Source: an uncultured Oceanospirillaceae bacterium | GTDB lineage: Bacteria > Pseudomonadota > Gammaproteobacteria > Pseudomonadales > Balneatricaceae | Assembly: GCA_937138495.1 (NCBI GenBank) | Contig: CAKZPE010000022.1 | Coordinates: 181,081-245,080, forward strand | DNA length: 64,000 nucleotides | Reading direction: 5' to 3' | Shown here: in pieces, positions 57,152 to 64,000 of the stretch | How the letters are laid out: the number at the start of each line of letters is the position of its first letter | Numbering within the stretch: the stretch's first letter is position 1 | Notes under the pieces: model-generated | What the model saw: only the letters and a program-made list of their open reading frames with translations | Told to the model about the DNA's origin: nothing | Databases searched by the model: none | Translations under genes and position numbers: made by a program

Positions 57152-60106
57152 TTGAGTCAAAACAATCAGTTAAGCACCGAATCTTTTACAGATCTTGTTG
57201 CCCGGGTGATGAAAGAAGGCGGCATCATACTATGGATCGGTTTAGCTGTTTTTATGCAGTTAGCGATGTTTGGCTACGACAGGCGCGATTCCGGCTGGTC
57301 ACATCTGGGGTATCAGCCTGAAGCCCGTAACTTTACCGGGCAAACAGGGGCCTGGCTGGCCGACCTGCTGTTTTCCATGGTGGGTGTGGCTGCGTGGGTA
57401 GTACCGGCATTGCTGGTGTACCCGGCGGTAAAGTTTTTCTTCCGCAAACAGTCAACACTGGTGGATGCAATTCCGTTCGTGATGGTACGGATGGTAGGTC
57501 TGGTGTTATTACTTTGCTGTCTGGCGACACTGGCTGCAACGCATCTTTCCAATGCCGGGGATGCTCTGCCGTTCAGTATGGGGGGCGTCATTGGTCAGGC
57601 GATTTCTGATTTAACCGTCAGCCTGTTCAGCCTGGTGGGTGGCACAGTGGTGCTCTGGACGCTGCTGTTATTTGCACTGACATTGTTTCTTGAAGTGTCC
57701 TGGGTTGCAGTGCTTGAAGGGATGGGGCGGTTTGCGCTTAACCTGATCGATAAAATAACCGGTAAAGATGTTGAGTATGACAGTGATGATGCTCAGGCAT
57801 CCGTCGAGTCAGACATTGCTTATGAACCAGGCATGGTCGCCAAACCGCTTCCAATCGTTGAAGAACCGCCGGCGGAACCGGCTCCTGCTCCCGAATCTGA
57901 GTATGCAATTCCTGAGCGTCCGTCCCCACTGGATAGACTTAAATCACTGTTTTCCCGTCAACAGCCAGATACACATGACGATGATGATTTTATTGCTGAA
58001 GAACAGGCGTTATCGCCGGATAGCCGCCGTGAACCCAGCTTTAATCTGGAACAGACTCAGACCCATGACAGTCATGATCCGCTGTTTGCACCGCTGGAGC
58101 CTCAGCGCCGGGCAGAGCAGCAACAGGATCTGAACCTTCGGCCTGACCCTGCTGTGACAGCACGACGTCCGGCGGATGCGCGGCCGCCATCACAGCGGCA
58201 GGCACAGGCTCCACAGCCGGTAGATGATATTTTGCAGCGGGCTGTACCGGCACGTCCGGCTCCGGCCGCTCAGGTAGCAGGTGTTCAGAATACGCAGCCT
58301 CAGCCGGCTATGAATCAGGATGCACCCGTTCAGGCGAGGCGGGAGCAACCCGCGGTACCGGCTCAGCGGCAGGTTGAGCAACCGGCGCCGCCTTCCCGTC
58401 AGGTAGCGGTGAATGAGGCCGATATCGATCCCGACACAGTGCCAATTGTGGGCATGGAAACTGCTTCAGCCGGTCAGCCGGAACATGTAGACAGTGAACA
58501 GCGCAAGGGCGTTAAAATCGTTCCTTTATCTGAAACCCATGTGCCGATGAAAGACAATGAGCTGGGGCTGGATAAGGCAGCTATGACCAAACGTCGCCAG
58601 CCGCGCCGCAAAATCCCTTCGATGGATCTGATGGATCCGCCTGAGCTGAAGCAGGACCATTGTTATAGCGATGAACAACTGGAACAGATGTCGCGCCTGC
58701 TGGAAAGTAAGCTGAAAGACTTTGGCATTGTGGCTGAAGTGGTTGAAGTTAACCCTGGCCCGGTTATTACCCGGTTTGAGCTGCAACCTGCACCGGGTGT
58801 AAAAGCCAGCCGTATTACCAACCTGGCTAAAGATCTGGCCCGTTCTATGGCTGTGATGAGCGTGCGGGTTGTTGAAGTGATTGCCGGTAAGTCTGTAATC
58901 GGTATCGAAATTCCTAACGAGGAGCGCCAGATGGTGCGACTCAGCGAAGTACTTAACTCTAAGCCTTATATTGAAGCGTCCTCTAAACTGACCCTTGGCC
59001 TGGGTAATGACATTGCCGGTAATCCGGTGGTGGCAAACCTCGCCAAAATGCCTCACTTGCTGGTGGCCGGTACAACCGGCTCGGGTAAGTCAGTAGGGGT
59101 TAATGCCATGTTGCTTAGTCTTTTATATAAAGCGACCCCGGAAGAAGTCCGGCTGATGCTGGTTGACCCGAAGATGCTAGAGCTTTCAATCTATGAAGGC
59201 ATTCCGCACCTGCTGGCCCCGGTTATTACCGACATGAAAGAAGCTGCCGGAGGCCTGCGCTGGTGTGTGGCTGAAATGGAACGCCGTTACCGGATTATGG
59301 CTAAGATGGGCGTGCGTAATATTGCCGGCTTTAATGACAAGCTTCAGGAAGCCCGGGATCGGGGTGAGCCTCTTCTGGACCCATTATGGAACCCGGAAGA
59401 AGAAGGGTTGCCGGCGGATTCACCGGCACCGTATCTGGAATCTTTCCCTTACATCGTGGTCTGTATCGATGAGTTTGCTGACATGATGATGGTTGTGGGT
59501 AAGAAGGTTGAAGAGCTGATTGCCCGGATTGCCCAAAAAGCACGGGCGGCGGGTATTCACCTGATTCTGGCGACCCAGCGGCCATCGGTTGATGTTATAA
59601 CCGGCCTGATCAAAGCGAACGTACCGACCCGGATTGGCTTCCAGGTGTCATCGAAAATTGATTCTCGGACGATCCTTGATCAAAGCGGTGCAGAGCACTT
59701 GCTGGGTAACGGTGACATGCTGTATCTGCCCGCTGGCAGTAGCCTGCCCAACCGGGTGCACGGTGCCTTTGTCAGTGATGATGAAGTTCACCGGGTCGTT
59801 GAAGCCTGGAAGAAGATTGGCAGCCCTGAGTACCTGATCCATGACCTGTCGGAAATGGTTGAGGGTGGCGGTAGCAGCGGCGGCAGTTTTGGTGGCGATG
59901 ATGAACAGGATGCGCTGTACGATGAAGCGGTGGCTTTTGTGACCGAAACCCGTAAAGCCTCGATCTCCTCGGTACAGCGCCGGCTGAAGATCGGTTATAA
60001 CCGGGCAGCAAGAATGATTGAAACTATGGAAGCGGCAGGCGTGATTTCCAGCGCCGGCAGTAACGGTGCCCGTGAGGTACTGGCGCCGCCTCCACCTAAG
60101 GATTAA
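57152..60106 (+). CDS. ftsK: DNA translocase FtsK
   Basis: 984 residues from a TTG at 57152 placed seven bases after TGAGGGC; upstream in-frame starts at 57083 or 57128 would add residues that do not fit. FtsK couples septation with chromosome dimer resolution. Four to five membrane helices lie in the first 190 residues, then a Pro/Gln/Ala-rich linker of about 300 residues, then the motor with Walker [15 protein letters not shown] and Walker [14 protein letters not shown], and a C-terminal gamma winged helix ([19 protein letters not shown]) that reads KOPS. The start of the ftsK-lolA-rarA-crcB-serS run. Confidence 0.95.
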   Translation: MSQNNQLSTESFTDLVARVMKEGGIILWIGLAVFMQLAMFGYDRRDSGWSHLGYQPEARNFTGQTGAWLADLLFSMVGVAAWVVPALLVYPAVKFFFRKQSTLVDAIPFVMVRMVGLVLLLCCLATLAATHLSNAGDALPFSMGGVIGQAISDLTVSLFSLVGGTVVLWTLLLFALTLFLEVSWVAVLEGMGRFALNLIDKITGKDVEYDSDDAQASVESDIAYEPGMVAKPLPIVEEPPAEPAPAPESEYAIPERPSPLDRLKSLFSRQQPDTHDDDDFIAEEQALSPDSRREPSFNLEQTQTHDSHDPLFAPLEPQRRAEQQQDLNLRPDPAVTARRPADARPPSQRQAQAPQPVDDILQRAVPARPAPAAQVAGVQNTQPQPAMNQDAPVQARREQPAVPAQRQVEQPAPPSRQVAVNEADIDPDTVPIVGMETASAGQPEHVDSEQRKGVKIVPLSETHVPMKDNELGLDKAAMTKRRQPRRKIPSMDLMDPPELKQDHCYSDEQLEQMSRLLESKLKDFGIVAEVVEVNPGPVITRFELQPAPGVKASRITNLAKDLARSMAVMSVRVVEVIAGKSVIGIEIPNEERQMVRLSEVLNSKPYIEASSKLTLGLGNDIAGNPVVANLAKMPHLLVAGTTGSGKSVGVNAMLLSLLYKATPEEVRLMLVDPKMLELSIYEGIPHLLAPVITDMKEAAGGLRWCVAEMERRYRIMAKMGVRNIAGFNDKLQEARDRGEPLLDPLWNPEEEGLPADSPAPYLESFPYIVVCIDEFADMMMVVGKKVEELIARIAQKARAAGIHLILATQRPSVDVITGLIKANVPTRIGFQVSSKIDSRTILDQSGAEHLLGNGDMLYLPAGSSLPNRVHGAFVSDDEVHRVVEAWKKIGSPEYLIHDLSEMVEGGGSSGGSFGGDDEQDALYDEAVAFVTETRKASISSVQRRLKIGYNRAARMIETMEAAGVISSAGSNGAREVLAPPPPKD

Positions 60107-60109
60107 TGC

Positions 60110-60799
60110 ATGTTAAATACCTTTGTAAAACGCGGAATACAGCTGGCAGGTGCGATGGCACTGACCGGTTGGGTAGGGTTTGCTTCAGCACAGGCAGATC
60201 TTAATAAAGATGCCAGTGCTGAGCTGCAGGGGCTGCTGAGCAGTTTTGACAGTCTGAGTGCGGAATTCGAACAGGTGTCCGTCGCCGGTGACAGCCGCCG
60301 TACAGAGCAGTCCCGTGGCGAACTTGTAGTAGCTAAGCCTGACCGTTTCAGCTGGCTGGCGAAAGAACCCTTCCCGCAGGAAATTATCAGTGACGGGGAA
60401 TACATCTGGATTTATGACCCTGACCTGGAACAGGCCACCCGTAAGAAAGCTGATCAGCAGAATGCCGGTGTACCGGCACTGATTCTCAACGGCCAGGTTG
60501 ATGAGTTAAAGGAAACCTATAAGATCCGTCTGATTCATGAAGAAGGGAGCAATAAGCTCTTTGAGCTTTTGCCAAAAAGTGATCAGGAAGTGTTCACCCG
60601 GGTTCGTTTACTGTTTACAGACGGTGTGATTGCGGAGTTACAGCTTGAAGACTCATTAGGGCAGCGCAGCTCAGTGCAGTTTTTTGAGCAGCAGCTGAAT
60701 CCGGTTATCAGTGAGTCTCAGTTTACGTTTGATGTTCCGGAAGGCACTGACGTGATGTACGATCACGGCACAGAAAACGGTCTCGACGGAGCAAATTAA
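60110..60799 (+). CDS. lolA: Outer-membrane lipoprotein carrier protein LolA
   Basis: 229 residues, starting three bases after the ftsK stop. Periplasmic chaperone that carries lipoproteins from LolCDE to LolB. Signal peptide ends near ASAQA. The mature domain is an open beta-barrel with [28 protein letters not shown] and [15 protein letters not shown], which hold the Arg and hydrophobic cavity residues. The ATG of rarA overlaps its stop codon by one base. Confidence 0.95.
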   Translation: MLNTFVKRGIQLAGAMALTGWVGFASAQADLNKDASAELQGLLSSFDSLSAEFEQVSVAGDSRRTEQSRGELVVAKPDRFSWLAKEPFPQEIISDGEYIWIYDPDLEQATRKKADQQNAGVPALILNGQVDELKETYKIRLIHEEGSNKLFELLPKSDQEVFTRVRLLFTDGVIAELQLEDSLGQRSSVQFFEQQLNPVISESQFTFDVPEGTDVMYDHGTENGLDGAN

Positions 60800-62142
60800 T
60801 GGCAGATCTGTTCAGCGATCTGGAAAATGATGCTTATCAGCCACTGGCCGCAAGAATGCGACCGGTAAAGCTGACAGATTACTGCGGCCAGCAGCACCTG
60901 CTGGCTGAAGATAAGCCCCTGCGTAAGGCGTTAGAGCAGGGGGCTGTACACTCAATGATCCTCTGGGGGCCGCCCGGTGTGGGTAAAACAACGCTGGCTA
61001 AGTTACTGGCACACCATGTGGATGCCCATTTTATTATTTTGTCAGCGGTGCTCAGTGGCGTTAAGGATATCCGTGCTGCCGTTGATCAGGCTCAGCAAGT
61101 TAAAGCGCAGTCTGGCCGCAAGACGATTCTGTTCGTTGATGAGGTGCACCGTTTTAATAAATCGCAGCAGGATGCTTTTCTGCCGTACATTGAAGACGGT
61201 ACGTTTATTTTTGTGGGCGCGACCACTGAAAATCCTTCCTTTGAATTAAATAACGCTTTGCTATCGCGGGCGCGGGTGTATTTGCTGCGCAGCCTTAACG
61301 ACACTGACATACTGCAGTTGCTTGAACGGGCCATTCATGACCCGGACAAAGGGGTACCGCAGCAGCCACTGATTTTTGGTGAAGGGGCTCTGAACAAACT
61401 TGCTCAGGCCGCGGATGGTGACGGTCGCCGTGGATTAAACCTGCTGGAAATAGCCGCTGACCTGGCGGAGCATAAGTCCGACGGTTATCACGTCGATCAG
61501 GCGGTAATTGAAGAAGTGCTGAAGTCCAGTGCCCGCCGCTATGATAAGCAGGGAGATCTGTTTTATGACATGATCTCAGCGTTTCATAAATCGGTCCGGG
61601 GCTCATCGCCGGATGGCGCGCTGTACTGGTACTGCCGGATGCTCGACGGCGGTTGCGATCCTTTATATGTCGCCCGCCGGCTGGTGGCGATTGCCTCTGA
61701 AGATATCGGTAACGCTGACCCCCGGGCAATGCAGGTTGCTCTGTCGGCCTGGGATGCTTTCGAACGGGTTGGCCCCGCAGAAGGAGAGCGGGCGATTGCC
61801 CAGGCAGCTATTTACTGCGCCAGTGCACCAAAGAGTAATGCAGTGTATATGGCATTCAATCAGGCCAAGGCAGATGTTCGCGAAGATCCGGGTTATGAAG
61901 TGCCGGAACATTTACGTAATGCGCCTACCAGCCTGATGGCAGACCTGGGGTACGGCGCGGAATACCGCTATGCCCACAATGAGCCAGATGCTTACGCAGC
62001 CGGTGAAAATTATTTACCTGAAGCGATTGCCGAACGGCGTTATTATCAGCCGGAGCCCCGTGGGCTGGAAATTAAAATTGCCGATAAACTTGAGTATTTA
62101 CGCGCACTGGATGCTGCCAGTGACAAACAGCGCTACCGTTAA
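60799..62142 (+). CDS. rarA: Replication-associated recombination protein A (RarA/MgsA)
   Basis: 447 residues. AAA+ clamp-loader-like ATPase that acts at stalled forks. Walker [15 protein letters not shown], Walker [16 protein letters not shown], sensor [12 protein letters not shown], and the C-terminal tetramerisation domain ([19 protein letters not shown]). Translationally coupled to lolA. Confidence 0.96.
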   Translation: MADLFSDLENDAYQPLAARMRPVKLTDYCGQQHLLAEDKPLRKALEQGAVHSMILWGPPGVGKTTLAKLLAHHVDAHFIILSAVLSGVKDIRAAVDQAQQVKAQSGRKTILFVDEVHRFNKSQQDAFLPYIEDGTFIFVGATTENPSFELNNALLSRARVYLLRSLNDTDILQLLERAIHDPDKGVPQQPLIFGEGALNKLAQAADGDGRRGLNLLEIAADLAEHKSDGYHVDQAVIEEVLKSSARRYDKQGDLFYDMISAFHKSVRGSSPDGALYWYCRMLDGGCDPLYVARRLVAIASEDIGNADPRAMQVALSAWDAFERVGPAEGERAIAQAAIYCASAPKSNAVYMAFNQAKADVREDPGYEVPEHLRNAPTSLMADLGYGAEYRYAHNEPDAYAAGENYLPEAIAERRYYQPEPRGLEIKIADKLEYLRALDAASDKQRYR

Positions 62143-62151
62143 GGAGACAGT

Positions 62152-63818
<1,667 letters not shown>

Positions 63819-63850
63819 TCAATCAAATTTAGTGAGTGGGTTTTTAGTTA

Positions 63851-64000
63851 ATGGAATTTTTGCCATTATTTTATCAGCTTCAGAATAAACCTTGCCTGCT
63901 GGTCGGTGGCGGTGAAATTGCCCACCGCAAAGCCTCCCTTCTGGCTAAAGCAGGCGCGCAGTTGCACTGTGTGTCACACCAAATACTGCCTGAGCTGCTA
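63851..64000 (+). CDS. cysG: Siroheme synthase, N-terminal part (cut by window end)
   Basis: Only the first 50 codons are visible, from an ATG at 63851. The opening [19 protein letters not shown] continues into a Rossmann [18 protein letters not shown], the NAD-binding start of precorrin-2 dehydrogenase/ferrochelatase (CysG-A). Whether the methyltransferase half follows cannot be seen. It lies 32 bases after serS, as in Pseudomonas. Confidence 0.88.
   Translation, partial: MEFLPLFYQLQNKPCLLVGGGEIAHRKASLLAKAGAQLHCVSHQILPELL

Overview
The window is a contiguous piece of a gammaproteobacterial chromosome of about 50% GC. Gene content and order resemble marine Oceanospirillales (Neptunomonas, Amphritea or Marinobacterium-like genera) and, less closely, Pseudomonas. 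The blocks fimV-truA-trpFBA-accD-folC-dedD-cvpA-purF, tig-clpP-clpX, cspD/clpSA-infA-bpt-aat-trxB and ftsK-lolA-rarA-crcB-serS-cysG support this. The genus is inference only. I see no phage, insertion sequence, CRISPR array or integrase.

Layout. 1-1000: the C-terminal part of an AraC-type regulator and an HD-domain protein with the residue pattern of PhnZ/TmpB phosphonate oxygenases. 1480-14190: polar hub protein FimV, then a long co-directional run for tRNA pseudouridylation, tryptophan synthesis, fatty-acid carboxylation, folate, a SPOR protein, CvpA, PurF and DusC. 14480-18160: a Cache chemoreceptor, a DUF2185 protein, a DUF454 membrane protein and MiaE. 18210-25150: LpxH and PpiB facing GlnS, then BluB, a YciA-type thioesterase, ferritin with an unlisted 55-residue four-cysteine protein, and CysS. 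25215-33295: accessory region with a DUF2064 / radical SAM / GT2 cassette, a solute-binding protein beside a PAS-GGDEF-EAL protein, and a membrane-VTT/flavin-oxidoreductase fusion. 33560-37770: tRNA-Arg and tRNA-His behind a strong promoter, then trigger factor, ClpP and ClpX. 37870-44210: a small exported protein, a type II NADH dehydrogenase, and an operon of exported cupredoxin, GGDEF/EAL protein and outer-membrane beta-barrel. 44300-50750: PurB, HflD, MnmA, NudJ, MoaE, RluE and Icd. 50800-56850: CspD, ClpS-ClpA, IF-1 and the two N-end-rule aminoacyl transferases, then TrxB. 57150-64000: FtsK, LolA, RarA, CrcB, SerS and the first 50 codons of a siroheme synthase cut by the window end.

How genes work together. 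Much of the window is housekeeping. Proteostasis is strongly represented: trigger factor, ClpXP and ClpAP with adaptor ClpS, next to Bpt and Aat, which make the N-degrons ClpS recognises. Cyclic-di-GMP turnover is represented by two membrane GGDEF/EAL proteins. Each sits with an exported partner, and each has a degenerate GGDEF motif with the EAL catalytic set kept, so both look like phosphodiesterases. The most interesting under-described loci are the cupredoxin/EAL/beta-barrel operon, the radical SAM cassette, and the four-cysteine protein upstream of ferritin.

Many genes end in symmetrical Rho-independent terminators that work in both directions. Several reading frames appear to start at TTG or GTG codons that are well placed behind Shine-Dalgarno sequences.
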